Source: Aspidiotus rigidus | Taxonomy: Eukaryota; Arthropoda; Insecta; Hemiptera; Diaspididae | Length of the DNA: 64,000 nucleotides | NCBI GenBank assembly: GCA_035079385.1 | Contig: JAVHKY010000038.1 | Location: forward strand, 2,604,001-2,668,000 | Direction: 5' to 3' | Shown: piece by piece, positions 21,614-32,170 of the stretch | Numbering within the stretch: position 1 is the first letter of the stretch | Layout: the number at the start of each line of letters is the position of its first letter | The notes under the pieces: generated by a model | The model's input: only the letters and a program-made list of their open reading frames with translations | What the model was told of the DNA's origin: nothing | Databases searched by the model: none | Position numbers and translations under genes: made by a program

Positions 21614-22050
21614 TTAGTCGACGTATTTTTGCAGGGGCTCACCAATGTCGTCCTCCTGCGTCGTTACGTAATTGTGCTCCAGGAGAATCTGAACATTGGA
21701 GCCCACCTGCCCCTGCAGTTGCAGTGTTTTGTTGTTTGTCGACAACAACAGCAACACTGCCTCAGATGAAGACGTAGGACACACTCCTGTGGAGAGTGTT
21801 GCCAGCGTCTGTTCCCGCACTGCGTGGGTTTGAGGAGGGACATACGTTGGATCCCCGTATGTATCATCCTAGTATGTCCACCTGGTGGACTCGTCAACGT
21901 AATCATTATGGCCCTCGGCCTCCACCACGTCCTCGCTGCCTTTGTGGCCCTCTTGGCCTTCGGAATCCACCAGCAAGGCGGATGGGATCGCCGTATTCGG
22001 TCGGACTAACTGCAGAGTCTGGCCTGGAGCGGGAAATGCCGCTAAGACTG
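21614..22050 (-). pseudogene. Unknown reading frame interrupted by one UAG
   Basis: The minus-strand frame from about 22050 to 21614 stays open except for a single TAG at 21869-21871. The pieces read PNTAIPSALLVDSEGQEG...STRWTY, stop, then DDTYGDPTYVPPQTHAVREQ...EDDIGEPLQKYVD. The upstream side has a TTTTTTCACAG acceptor-like tract. The composition is acidic and polar. It could be a host exon with an intron at the stop (GTGGAC follows AG), a transposon frame with a nonsense mutation, or a readthrough site. Family not recognised. Confidence 0.35.
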
Positions 22051-22090
22051 TGAAAAAAGGGGGAAAATGCCACAATAATGTTACGTCCAA

Positions 22091-22436
22091 TTTAAGGTTT
22101 TGTTTTTTCAAATTTTTCAAAATTGAGTTTGATATCGATTCGGGTAGATTTTCGACCGTAGAATTCAAAAATCAACATTAAAAAGTGCTTGGAGCAATTC
22201 TCTCTAGAGAAACTTGTAATTTTTCACAACATCATTGATCTCTGAGCTCCCACTTGGTCGTAGGTGAAATCCAATAACAGATTAGACGTTCTCGTGAAAT
22301 TTTCACCGGAAATGACCTACTTTGAGGACGATCTGAAACAAAAAGTTTTTTCGGACAAAAAAACAGCAAGCCTTACACCTTGGTTTTTTTTTCAAATTTT
22401 TCAAAATTGAGTCTGATATCGATTCGGGTAGATTTT
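22091..22436. repeat. Direct repeat of about 60 bp, two copies 284 bp apart
   Basis: TTTTTCAAATTTTTCAAAATTGAG...GATATCGATTCGGGTAGATTTTC at 22104-22153 and 22388-22436, one mismatch. No coding potential. The remainder of 22450-22700 shows nothing I recognise. Confidence 0.7.
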
Positions 22437-22757
22437 CTTATGGATCAGCATTTTCTCGATGTCGAAAGTAGGGTGAGTGATTCGGCGCTAGATTTAAGAA
22501 AGTTAACCTCACGAACGATTAGAATTCCAAAAATGACACCTTCTTACCATCGTGGACGTATTTTCGAAAATTGAGTTCGGTAAAAGATACTCCCATGACG
22601 TTGATTGTTGAGAATGTTAACCACATTTAAAACGATGAATACCTATGTTTTGCAGATAACCCGCAAATTCGTGAATTATTCCACGTCTATATTATTTATC
22701 ATTTTGGAGATCGAACCTGCAACTGATTGATGATTCAACTAACTTCAATTCGCCCAA

Positions 22758-22922
22758 CTTGATAATTCCTGCAAACTCTATCTTAGATCACTACCGGCCA
22801 TGTGCGATTATTTTTCAGTCAGTATCCGTTCGGCGGTAGCAACGAGAAGTGTGAATTGTTCGTGAGAATTTTGCAATATCGGTTGGCGCATCGTGAGTAC
22901 TGACTGATCATAGTGTGTGACA
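22758..22922 (+). promoter_or_regulatory. Conserved leader/promoter of small membrane-protein locus 1
   Basis: 165 bp aligning with 35602-35773 and 44411-44582. Shared blocks are TTGATAATTCCTGCAAA at the start, AGTATCCGTTCG in the middle and TGTTCGTGAGAATTTT before the start codon. It ends GTGACAATGG. Spacing to the ATG is nearly the same at all three loci. Confidence 0.7.
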
Positions 22923-23210
22923 ATGGAAAACTCAGCTACGATTTATGCAACCGAAGACATCGATGAATTCTGGGAGTACGGACGTATGATCAGACGTTGG
23001 ACTGGTATGATCATCTTGTTGACAATCTGGCAACTTTTCTATCGTTTTGTATCCAGACCAAGCCCCGAACCTGACGACGAAGAGCCGGTGAGAATATTGC
23101 ATACAGTACTGCGTTGCCCTACCTGTAACGAAACAGTAGAACATCTTTGCATCATGAAAAGAAACGAAAGGAGATTCATAAGTAATAGTGACTGTAAGTA
23201 TTTAAGATAA
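22923..23210 (+). CDS. Small one-pass membrane protein, locus 1 of a three-member family
   Basis: A 95-aa frame from the ATG in GTGACAATGG, the site conserved at the other loci. The N-terminus MENSATIYATEDIDEF is acidic; a hydrophobic segment TGMIILLTIWQLFYRFV lies at about residues 26-42; then PSPEPDDEEP. A donor-like CCG|GTGAGA at about 23088 means the frame may leave into an intron there, so the C-terminal part with CPTCNETVEHLC could be readthrough. Sequences after the frame (near 23230-23275) also resemble the 3' flanks of loci 2 and 3. Family unknown; function not inferred. Confidence 0.5.
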   Translation: MENSATIYATEDIDEFWEYGRMIRRWTGMIILLTIWQLFYRFVSRPSPEPDDEEPVRILHTVLRCPTCNETVEHLCIMKRNERRFISNSDCKYLR

Positions 23211-23275
23211 ATATATATAGAGGATAAAACTCTGCAGGTGTCTGGAAATTATATTTTAAAAGCGACGACCGCTAA

Positions 23276-24150
23276 AGTGAAGATCTATCCACAATCTCCT
23301 CGTCCCATAAAAGAATCGCTGATCAAATGATCGTAGACCAATTACTAGCTTTGGAACTAATTCTAGCCAAATTTTACAATCGTCCATTCCCATAGTACGG
23401 AATATGAGTAATTCCGGAGTGCGATTGAATTTGTTTGGTGTTTGGAAGAGATAAGAATAAGTTGGATAAGAATACGTGCTTGAGTTCAAGAGTATCAGGA
23501 ACGTACGAAGGAGACGCAGGAATAGGTGGAACTGAATACGGAAGTGAATATGAAAGTGGAGTTTTTAAATCAAGGAGAAGTATCTAATGGACCCTTGTAT
23601 GGAAAGTACATAATTATCTCGTTCGAGATCTTTATTTGGAGCCACGTCGAAGGCACAGTCATTGATTGGAATATTTTAAACTGATAATATTTCCACATAA
23701 GTTACCAAATATCGTGACTCGGCTCTCACATTTTAAAATACCTAAAGAATCTGCACCGGTATCTTGTGAGAGGAGGAAGGAGGAGGGATCATCGATATGA
23801 AACAGTTCATAAAGGTATTTGCAAAGCAGAAAGTCGAGAGAAACAAGGAGAACTTCTTGGTGGGCGGGCAAGTTGTAGACTGGAATTTGCGAGAATTTGC
23901 GTTGTGCATGCCACGAAGGCGGTATCGAACAGGGGGGGGGGGAGTTTATTTCTAGGAGAGAGGCTGAGAATAGAGGTAGAGCAGACCATCAGAAGTGTTA
24001 AATGTTTGATTTCTCTCTGGATTTTGTGAACCTCATCGAAGACAGTACTTATCCAAACAATTCATTCTTGGTATTCTTTTACCCGGATCCTTGCGGCTGA
24101 AGCTATTGACCACATGTGCCTATTATTAAGGAACGGAGGGCATCTATCAT
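23276..24150. other. Unassigned region
   Basis: Short overlapping open frames only. There is a 10-G run near 23931 and no recognisable protein or repeat. Confidence 0.4.
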
Positions 24151-24159
24151 AACCTGGTT

Positions 24160-25018
24160 CAGAAATTCTGGAAATTCATTTTCCTGTACTTAATGCACAA
24201 CGTCTGTGTCTACAGAGAGGTGATCTATCGATTTCCTGACGGCCTGCCAATGAGAAATTCATTTCCCTGGTTGTCGCGGATGTTTTCATGAGCCGTTTTG
24301 TGAGTGACGTCTTCCTTAATTACAACCTATAAATATGAGACGAGATGTAGACGACATTTTCTATGTGTGGGGAAGATTTACCTCCGAAATAGATTCTGCG
24401 TATCGGGCTATCGAGTTCACAAATTCTACCACAAGCTCTACACCAATTGTTTACACGGACGGTTTTAGCAGAGAAGGGAGGAAACGTTCTAAACTATTTG
24501 GCTCTCACCATAACTCTAGAAACCGCTGACATTGACCAGCTTAGACCTAAATTTTGAGTCTTCAGGATATCTTGCTTTATCGGCATCTTCATACACGGTT
24601 CCTTGCTGCACCAACACAAACAAGAAGTCGTTGCCCTGTACTCAATGGCCCACAGACTGTGTGCTCTCCTCCTCAAACCCAGAGAATTCAACGAGGAAAG
24701 AGCTCATATGGTCACTGGCACAGAAGGACAGCATCAGCCTGAATGAGTCCTTTCCTCAGTTTTCCTCCCTCCCTCCAATTGTTTCGTCGAGAAGGTTCCA
24801 ATGGATCCGTATGCCCTTTCTCGGCCTCCAATCATGCTAACTTGCTCATATTTTGAAACACTATGGATTTAAGACAGTGTTCTACACTTTGTAGTCCGTA
24901 GGCCACCTTTCCGCTCTAAAAGATGCCCTCTTCCTCGGAAATAAACTGGGTGTTTACGAAGTAAGCTATGACTCGTCCAGTTCCCTGTACATCGGAACTT
25001 CACCATTTGTCTCAGAGA
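24160..25018 (+). pseudogene. Divergent Penelope-like element relic (lineage 2)
   Basis: In shifting frames: FPDGLPM with VADVFMSRFV (motif B region, about 24230-24300), VDDIFYVWG (catalytic box, about 24345), LALTITLE, then HKQEVVALYSMAHRLC-like thumb (about 24615-24665). RWIRMPFLGLQS and GFKTVFYTL follow, and LGVYEVSYDSSSSLYIGTS at 24948-25005 is the GVY...YIG start of a GIY-YIG domain. Many stops. It differs strongly from the abundant family, so it is a separate lineage. It ends abruptly where a LINE fragment starts. Confidence 0.75.
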
Positions 25019-25760
25019 CGGATAAAAAACCAATAACACAATGCCAATTTATATTCCATGGACGGGACACTGAAGGCGCAACGAATAAAAAACATGCCTC
25101 AATTTACATAGCCGAACTCCTGGCTCGAATTGCTTATCTCACCTTTCGCGCAACTCCCCTCAAAAGCAATTTCCTCCTAGCAGATTCGATTTCTTCTCTT
25201 TACTTCCTCAAGAATCAATTTCTTGCTGTCAACCCCCACCTCAATAAACGCTTACATCATATTCCCTTGGATTCCAAGCCTTGTTGATTTCTCAGAATCT
25301 GATGTAGTCCTTCAAGCAGCAAAAAACAAGCCACCTCCTTCGAGAGAATCTTCGCGTTGGCGGAGGCCTTCTTATGGATCATTTTCTCGTTGTCGAACGT
25401 AGAGTGTCCCTATTTTGGACTGCAAACAACCTTATCACAAACTCATCTTACAAACATGGATAAATCAATCTTCTAGTAATTTACTTCCAAATCAAGAGAA
25501 CCCCTCTCTTCGGGTCTTAACCTCCGTCAGAAACCTTGGACGCGAGGAGGTAATTCTCTCTTAACTTCGAATAGGTCACACCCGTATCAACCACTCTTGC
25601 CTCATCCAAAGAGACTCATTCTCCCCTTCTTCTCGTAATCGAGATCTCTCAATTGAATGAGACGTCTTTAATAGATTTAGCGTCAAATCCGTTTGAACGG
25701 GGTTATCTTTTGGCCTCTTCCTAGACTAAAATACCATAATTCAGTTGCACGCCCACATAT
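25018..25760 (+). pseudogene. Non-LTR retrotransposon RNase H and C-terminus relic
   Basis: IYIAELLARIAYLTFRA (RNase H glutamate region) and LLADSISSLYFL (aspartate region), then near 25545 REEVILS.LRIGHTRINHS, the highly characteristic C-terminal motif of Jockey-type LINEs. Several stops and frameshifts. Confidence 0.7.
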
Positions 25761-26600
25761 ACTCGTATTATCCTATGCAGAAATGAGATGAAAATTCGCT
25801 GATGTTGGCAGAGTTGATCCATCGATCAGTTTTATGATCAAAAAAATTAAGAGGAGATGAGGAAGGGATAGAAGGTCACAATTTCTTGGCAAAAAGGTTA
25901 GGCGTGGACGTGTATGCGTTACTATAATTTCAATTAGGCAGATTGGATGCTTGCATAGGGAAGATAAGATTGTGATATTGAAGGTGATGAGGAGGACACC
26001 AGATGGAGTTCTAGAACTGAGCAGATATCGGTTGTAATTCTAGATTACTGCTGAGATTGAAGCGAAACGAATAGGAAATTAAATAATTCGACACCGTATC
26101 CGAGGACAGTAGTAGAATAATTGTTTTATTAAAGCTCTCCTTCTTTCTCTTCAGGATCCAACATTGGAACGAATCGCCGACTGGACGAAAATTGCTGATA
26201 AAAAATCAATTTCGATGTTTATACTAACTGACTTCATATTTTAAATCTATTTTTAAGTTTACTTCTTTAGTCTATGTTCAATATTTCTAACAATGAATCC
26301 AAAATTATATTAATGTAAATGAGACGTCTAATCTAATTAAATTTTTTGTGGACAAATATCGATAACTATTTCATTATAATTCAGATTTTACTTATGTTTC
26401 CTATGTTACTCGTATATTTTTCTTTTTGCACTATGATATGCTTTTCTACAAAAATGCATAATTTTTAATGTCATCAATGCAAAGTTTATTTCGTAGATTT
26501 TCGACTTGCCTTATTATATTGGCTATTCTAGAATTCTGTTTCGATTCTTCTTAATTGTCCTGAATTAAAATCTATCTAGCCTAAAAATTACCATATCATA
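25761..26600. other. AT-rich unassigned DNA
   Basis: No open frame or repeat that I can assign. It becomes strongly AT-rich from 26180. Confidence 0.4.
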
Positions 26601-26609
26601 CTACCTGCG

Positions 26610-26775
26610 TCAGCGACCGCCTCCCAATTCTCACCCCATCGCAACCTATCAACCACCCCCTCACTGGCTCATTAACAAAGCCAACTGGGATCTTTTTCAA
26701 GACTTCACTTCAAATACCTTCTCACTTCCAGACCGCTCCCGACCCCTCCATTCACCAAGTTCATAACCAATACCG
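26610..26775 (+). pseudogene. Non-LTR retrotransposon EN-RT linker fragment
   Basis: PPPHWLINKANWDLFQDFTS followed by LPDRSRPLHSPS resembles the conserved P.PPWL.NKANW.LF stretch between endonuclease and RT of Jockey-like elements. Fragment only. Confidence 0.5.
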
Positions 26776-26779
26776 CAGA

Positions 26780-26890
26780 ATCTTCCACATTGTGACGTCA
26801 CAAACTACGTTTTCCAGATCCACGTGCCCCATAGAACAATTTCCCTACCCCCTCGTGTAAGTCCGTTAAAGAACCCGTGAGTTCTGTAGT
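26780..26890. repeat. Spacer repeat Y, partial copy
   Basis: GTGACGTCACAAACTACG, CCACGTGCCCCATAGAACAA and CCGTTAAAGAACCCGTGAG align with the repeat at 329-635. Confidence 0.6.
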
Positions 26891-27089
26891 CTGGGGATAA
26901 AACGGGGGAGTTATTACTTGTTTGGGTGAAGGAGGTAGTTTGATCAACAGCCTCATATTCGGGGAGGTGATGTGCTTCGAGATCCAGATGATAATTATTT
27001 GGGTGTCAATTGAGTCTAAGGTGAGAAGTGCGAGGAGGAGGCGTTGTATGATTAGGTTAGAATCGTATGGGTCTGTGAGAGAATGTAGT

Positions 27090-27155
<66 letters not shown>

Positions 27156-27445
27156 TGAGAAGGAATTTGCCGTTTGTGGGTAGTTGGGAGCGGTACGAGA
27201 GGCAGGTGAATATGCCCATAAGTTCGGCTGTAAATATGGAACCTACATTGCGGATGCGTTGTGAACTATCTTTCCGTCCATTAAGTATGCGTAACTAAGC
27301 TGCTTTATAGGATATTTTAGACCCGTCAGAGAGGCAAAGTGTGTGGTGAGGCTATTTTTGAAGTGAATTCCTGATGTGTTGGGTATAAACAATTTTGTAG
27401 GAACCCCCCCCCCACCACCAAACATATTCACCTCCAATTCAATCA
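26890..27445 (-). pseudogene. Non-LTR retrotransposon RNase H fragment interrupted by a microsatellite
   Basis: On the minus strand: LSDGSK near 27335, then IFTAELMGIFTCLSYRSQL (the glutamate motif) near 27200, and after the GA tract IIIIWISKHITSPNMRLLIK, which corresponds to the W.PSH.G..GNE region. Frames shift, and the final catalytic region is eroded. Confidence 0.6.
27093..27152. repeat. (GA)n microsatellite
   Basis: About 30 uninterrupted GA dinucleotides, inside the RNase H relic. The open ER-repeat frame across it is an artefact. Confidence 0.95.
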
Positions 27446-27819
27446 CCTTCTTAATAAACCATTCATAGCAGACCCCCTACAACTCGTACATTCAACCTCA
27501 CCGCCGCCCCCCCCCCCCTTGAACTCTCCTTCAACTGAAAATACGTCTCGATCTCACAGAAATCCCCAAATTCTATTGGTCCCGTTTTCGTATTCATTAG
27601 ATACTCTCGTTCCAGCCAGAGAATCAAATAAGTATTGCAACAATCTACCGCTTGGCCAAAAAGCATCGCTTACAAGTATGTGATGTCAAGTCGACTTGAT
27701 CGACATGCAGTCAAAAATTGTCGTCCCTGTGGCCGAATTGTTAAATGGTTCATGGACAAGCTCGTCACTCGCAAACGCAAGGAAGAGTCGAACGCGCCAA
27801 CAGTGACGTTGAGGATAAA

Positions 27820-28060
27820 TTGATTACGGAGCATTTGGTACAGGCATTACCTTATGTGCAATACGCCAAAAATCGGTATGTTAACGTTCATTCATAGTAA
27901 TTCACTAGATTACCATAAAATTAACAATCGTTTCTTAGATGTTTTCATTCAGGCATTGGTATGACCCCTTATGAGACGCTATACGGTAAACGACCATGAA
28001 ATATTATCGATAGCATGGTTTTGCCAGCCAACATCGTGAAAAAGTTGAAGACAGAGCGTC
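27820..28060 (+). pseudogene. LTR-retrotransposon integrase relic
   Basis: KLITEHLVQALPYVQYAKN at about 27817-27873 and GIGMTPYETLYGKRP at 27954-27998 match the end of gypsy-type integrase cores (LP.VQ.A.N ... G.TP.E.LYG..P). Between them lie 76 bp starting GTATGT and ending TTCATTCAG, which look exactly like a small intron but would shift the frame. A stop follows KRP. No LTRs were seen. Confidence 0.6.
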
Positions 28061-28099
28061 ACCTTCATTCATTAGTGCAAGGAAAATTGGCGGATATGG

Positions 28100-28650
28100 A
28101 CTTAGATGACTCCGACTCTCAAGCGACGGACTCAAGCAATGCTACAGTAGTATGTCATAGGGTTATGATTCGTCTTTTCAATTTTTCCAATTATAAATTT
28201 TACAGAAATCTATTCAATTTCTTATGGTTTCTCCCTTGGTCTAATTGAAATTTGGATTATTATATCTATTTTCTATGGTTTTCTACGTGGGCTTATGAAA
28301 ACATATCAATTTATTCATAGTTTCTCCCTTCGTCTAATTGAATAATTTCCAGTTTGTCAAATATTGTATGGTTTTCTCCAGGTACAGTAATTGAAATGAT
28401 GATTCTAAAAAAGTAGTTCGAACCAGGGTTCAAATGACGAAACTTTGTGTTTTAAAGAAAACATAATTATGTCATTAGCAACGCACACATGTGGGACAAG
28501 CGTGGCTGAAGACGCGCTTACCTACTTGTACCGTCAAACCATTTCGAGCTATATATGATAGGAGGGGGGCTTGAAAAATTTTCGAGCTGCGAGCCTTGCC
28601 GGCCGGACAGCGAATGGTTCCCACCCCCACCCCCCCCCCAAAAAAAAAAA
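28100..28650. other. Unassigned AT-rich region ending in homopolymers
   Basis: Short TTTCTATGGTTTTCTC-like repeats between 28220 and 28400, a C tract at 28620-28640 followed by an A tract. No gene seen. Confidence 0.4.
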
Positions 28651-28679
28651 AAGACACCCAGATAAAACAGGTTCCATGT

Positions 28680-29024
28680 TGAAAAACACTACTTATCACT
28701 CATCACCCAATCATGGAACACACTTCGGAAAAATCAGTCCGACAAAAAACTCCTTTGTCTTAAAAGAGATCCTCATTCCCTGGTCATCGTCCATTAGGGA
28801 CACTAGACGAGATGAAGTCATTCTTCTCCGTCTGAGAATAGGCCACGTGCATTCTCACATCCTTCAACAGTTGTCCAAAATGTCACCTCTCGTTCTTCGA
28901 CAAATACACCCCCCTCTATTACTCAAGCGCTCAAGTTCTCTGGAACAACTACGAAACCATTTGTGGTACGCTGTATTTCTTACAACTAATTGACTCCTAC
29001 TCCAACACCTGAACGAACCTAACT
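28680..29024 (+). pseudogene. Non-LTR retrotransposon C-terminal fragment
   Basis: DTRRDEVILLRLRIGHVHSH (about 28798-28857) is the conserved R..E..L.RLRIGH stretch after the RNase H of Jockey-type elements. The C-terminal zinc motif is eroded. It is interrupted at 29025-29032 by the hAT-like element and was probably its landing site. Confidence 0.7.
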
Positions 29025-29326
29025 GTACGCACCAAGGGTGTTGGGAGCTGGGGGCACTTTGTCTCCGCCTCACTGGAGGCGGAGACGGAAGCTAGCTAAG
29101 ATTTTGAAGGCTCACTGGAGGCTTGGAGGCGCCTCCAAAAACCCTTCTGGAGCTACCTCCAAAGTGCCTTTGGAGTGCTATAGTGAAGATTTAAACCAAG
29201 GTGTTGGAGGTTGGAGGCTGGAGCATTTTGCCTCCGGAGGTAACTTTCTTCCACCTAGAGGCTTGGAGGTGCCTTCAAAGACCCTTTAGGAGGTATATTT
29301 TTCAATAGTATTCTATTCCCTGAAAC

Positions 29327-29338
29327 CTCATTCAGCCA
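29327..29338. repeat. Target-site duplication of the outer PLE, left
   Basis: CTCATTCAGCCA, identical to 34399-34410. Confidence 0.88.
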
Positions 29339-29615
29339 AATTTGAGACTCTCCGGTATGCTCCTCCCCCTTGAGTTTGATTATGCGGGACGTCAATGAAA
29401 AGTGTCGGAAGTTAGAGGTGAACTTGAAGGACCCCTAATGAAGGTTAATGATGATGTGGTTGAGGAAGGAGTGAGTGACGGTGTTGTCGCCCGTAGGAAA
29501 TTCCACCCCCCCACCCCTCTCATGAATAATAGTCAGGTAGTGTTTAATAGTGACCAAACAGCCCTCCTTGAGAAAGGTTTCAAAAATTCAGTAATTCAGT
29601 TTACCTCCCCTCAAG
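29339..29615 (+). pseudogene. Outer PLE, N-terminal coding part
   Basis: Matches the start of the 682-aa protein: KVNDDVVEEGVSDGVVARR, KFHPP, NNSQVVFNSDQTALLEKGF. A frameshift near 29585 precedes the insertion site. It resumes at 32405 with LANVVADLAVKIGPGFNTQK. Confidence 0.85.
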
Positions 29616-29626
29616 AAAGATTAAAC
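29616..29626. repeat. Target-site duplication of the inner PLE, left
   Basis: AAAGATTAAAC, identical to 32396-32406. Confidence 0.9.
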
Positions 29627-29665
29627 AGATTTTATACGGTCCTGCAAGTTATGGCCAAGCATACT

Positions 29666-29890
29666 GAACGAATGAAATACTCAATATAGTAAAACGAGGA
29701 GTAAACTAAACAAAGCCACAGAAATACGATTACACACTGGAGCGCTTTCGATTAATAAACCATTGTCAACAGTGACATGAAAGCAACTGAAACCAATTAC
29801 CGCTAGAAAGGAGAACATCCGACGAGATCATGACTGAACCAGCGAGTCATCACGATGTGAATCATACTCATAAACTAATTCAATCAATCC
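29666..29890. repeat. Inner PLE inverted repeat, 3' arm
   Basis: Covers the last coding codons, 3' UTR and hammerhead-like motif. It pairs with 32171-32395. Confidence 0.9.
29740..29771 (-). other. Hammerhead-like core motif (subfamily B)
   Basis: Minus strand GTTGACAATGGTTTATTAAT then CGAAAGCGCTC. The stem is kept as GGTT/AATC with a wobble, but CUGANGA reads UUGACAA. Confidence 0.4.
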
Positions 29891-32161
29891 CTCATCAGGT
29901 ATGTGCCTGTTTAGCACATTTAGGCTGTCGTTATTAAGGTGCCGAATAATTTCAATGTGCTCAAGCGCCGTTCGTTTGAAGTACGAGTTCTCTCTGTGGA
30001 GGAGGGTCTCGGACCCCTCTTTATAGCAGTGACCACTGGTAATGAGATGGTCCGCAAAAGCCGACTCCCCCAATTTCTTTTTCTCCCAAGCTTTCTTATG
30101 CTCGTCAATTCTAATTTTAAGTTGACGGCCAGTCTCGCCTATGTATATCCCTTTACAATCATTACAATTCACCTTGTAGACACCACTTTTTTCGAGCAAT
30201 GGGATAGGGTCCTTCAATTTGACAAAAAGACTTTTTACAGTATTAAGGTTATAATAAGCTGGTCGGAACCCAAACGGGCGGAGTACGCTACCTAATTTAG
30301 AAGAAAACTTCCCCAAGAAGGGGAGCCTTATCCAACGCTTCCTACTCTCCAATGTCGGATTGCGGGGGAGGGAGGTAGTGGAGTCCAGGCAGTTCCGAGT
30401 CAACTTCCTCCGGACCATGAGGTCAATGTCTATGCTCACCTCATTCACTCTGGCCAAATGCTTTATAGTCGATAGCTCCCTTTGAAAGGCGGTCTGACCA
30501 AGCGGAATACTGGTCAACCGGTGGACAAAGCTATTGAATGCAGCGGATTTATGGGCGACAGGGCAGAATGATCTGCCGTGGACAGTAGTATCGGTCGATG
30601 TAACTTTCCTATAGATGGCGAATTCATGGACACCGTCTCTATTGGAGATCGTGAGTTCCAAAAAATTAATAGATGAACCGCCCACTTCCAATGTGAATTT
30701 GATGGAAGGATACTGATTATTGATATACTTAAGAAACTCCAAAAGGAGATCTCTGGGACCGGTCCACGCACACAAAACGTCATCGACGTACCTGCGCCAA
30801 TAGTGTATATGACCCAAAAGCACATGGCCAGAGGAATAAAGATCTAGCTCAAATTTTGACATAAATACCTCCGAGATGAGGGATCCCAGAGGAGAGCCAA
30901 TAGGAATGCCAACCTCCTCAGGAAACTCAAAAAACTTACCCTCAAATTTGCAAAAATTGGGAGACCAGCAGATGTTAAGCAAGTTGAAAAATTCCATCAA
31001 TTCTTCATGACGGATATTAAATTGTACCAAAAGGTTACCCATATATTGCATAGCAGTGGCTCTAGGAATATTGGGGAATAAGCCGACCACATCGAAAGAG
31101 CAAAGGGACGAATCCGGCGGGAAAGTTTCATCCTTCAGCCCATCAGCCAAAGACACCGAATTCTTCACAGAGTAGGGAGACTCGAAATCTATTCTAGATT
31201 TAAACCATCGGTCTAGATACTTCGCCAAAGAATAAGTGGGGGAGGACACAAATGAAACGACCGGGCGCATCGGGGTACCCTGTTTGTGAATCTTCGGTAG
31301 CCCGTATAATAGAGGAGGCACCGGGTTAGGCTCAAGGAGCAACTTTTTTAGAGCAGGAGTTTTAATAATAAATTCACAATTATTAATGACACGTCTTACT
31401 TCTTTTACGTTTTTTGGAAAATTGAAATTAGCATTTTCTTTAGCCCCACATTGGCTGAGAACGTCGTAAACCTTGGAGACGTACGAGGACCTATCCATTA
31501 CAACAATGGCATTACTTTTGTCAGCCTTTGTAATGGTTAAGCCCTCCTCCCTGACCCTCCTCTTAATCTTCTTAATCACATCAGAAGCAAGGTCATTTAT
31601 ACGAGGGAGGGGGGTATTACGGACGAGAGCAGCACAAGTTTTTTGGGTATTGACCCCAGGCCCAATTTTTATTTCGAGGTCCGCAACTACATTAGCGAGA
31701 GTGTCGGCATTATTGAGGGGGGGTAGCCCGAATTTTAGACCTTTCTCCAGGAGATTCATCTCGTCACTATCGAACTCGGCATTGCTGCAATTTATAACAC
31801 GCGGTTGAAACCTTTGGGTGACGCTGACGTCAGAACTTACATCCTGGACCGCGGAGGCTTTCAATTTTTGGAGGGAACAAATTTTCTTGTTTTTCTTTCG
31901 TTTCAACTTTGCCTCAAAAGACCGACATTTAACGTTAACAGATTTAATGAACAGATCCAACTCACCCGGATGCAGCATACCAGAAAGTTTGGAATGAACC
32001 ATCAGGTTCAACCTTGTGGTGATATTCATCTTACCATGCCACCTCCGTAATTCAGTGCGGATCCACTTTTCTGTTAAGAATTTTTCCAATTTTTCGGCGG
32101 TCTGGTTGCAGTCAGAGAAGAGCCTGAATTTAACAAACTTTGGTTTCAAATGCAATTTCAA
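29828..32161 (-). CDS. Full-length Penelope-like RT / GIY-YIG endonuclease (777 aa)
   Basis: Single uninterrupted frame. Residues 1-115: basic N-terminal region (KWIRTELRR, MNITTRLNLMVHSKLSGMLH, KLKRKKNKKICSLQK), plausibly RNA- or DNA-binding. RT: KADKSNAIVVMDRSSYVSK near 220, LLYGLPKIHKQGTPMRPVVS near 300, motif A FDVVGLFPNIP near 365, motif B GIPIGSPLGSLISEVFMSK near 435, catalytic YVDDVLCAWTGP near 470. Endonuclease: SGVYKVNCNDCKGIYIGETG near 675, then a conserved Arg and EH, then ADHLITSGHCY near 730. All catalytic signatures I can check are present, and PLE RT-EN proteins are usually of this size. It belongs to a subfamily (B) distinct from the 682-aa copy. It is the best candidate for a recently active element. 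Confidence 0.95.
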   Translation of the reverse strand: MKLHLKPKFVKFRLFSDCNQTAEKLEKFLTEKWIRTELRRWHGKMNITTRLNLMVHSKLSGMLHPGELDLFIKSVNVKCRSFEAKLKRKKNKKICSLQKLKASAVQDVSSDVSVTQRFQPRVINCSNAEFDSDEMNLLEKGLKFGLPPLNNADTLANVVADLEIKIGPGVNTQKTCAALVRNTPLPRINDLASDVIKKIKRRVREEGLTITKADKSNAIVVMDRSSYVSKVYDVLSQCGAKENANFNFPKNVKEVRRVINNCEFIIKTPALKKLLLEPNPVPPLLYGLPKIHKQGTPMRPVVSFVSSPTYSLAKYLDRWFKSRIDFESPYSVKNSVSLADGLKDETFPPDSSLCSFDVVGLFPNIPRATAMQYMGNLLVQFNIRHEELMEFFNLLNICWSPNFCKFEGKFFEFPEEVGIPIGSPLGSLISEVFMSKFELDLYSSGHVLLGHIHYWRRYVDDVLCAWTGPRDLLLEFLKYINNQYPSIKFTLEVGGSSINFLELTISNRDGVHEFAIYRKVTSTDTTVHGRSFCPVAHKSAAFNSFVHRLTSIPLGQTAFQRELSTIKHLARVNEVSIDIDLMVRRKLTRNCLDSTTSLPRNPTLESRKRWIRLPFLGKFSSKLGSVLRPFGFRPAYYNLNTVKSLFVKLKDPIPLLEKSGVYKVNCNDCKGIYIGETGRQLKIRIDEHKKAWEKKKLGESAFADHLITSGHCYKEGSETLLHRENSYFKRTALEHIEIIRHLNNDSLNVLNRHIPDEGLIELVYEYDSHRDDSLVQS

Positions 32162-32170
32162 GCATTTCCG

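Noticed and set aside
22917..22922. GTG start for small protein 1 (and at 44577 for protein 3)
   Set aside because: Eukaryotic context and the leader alignment place the start at the ATG two codons later.
27093..27158. Arg-Glu repeat protein
   Set aside because: Translation of a GA microsatellite.
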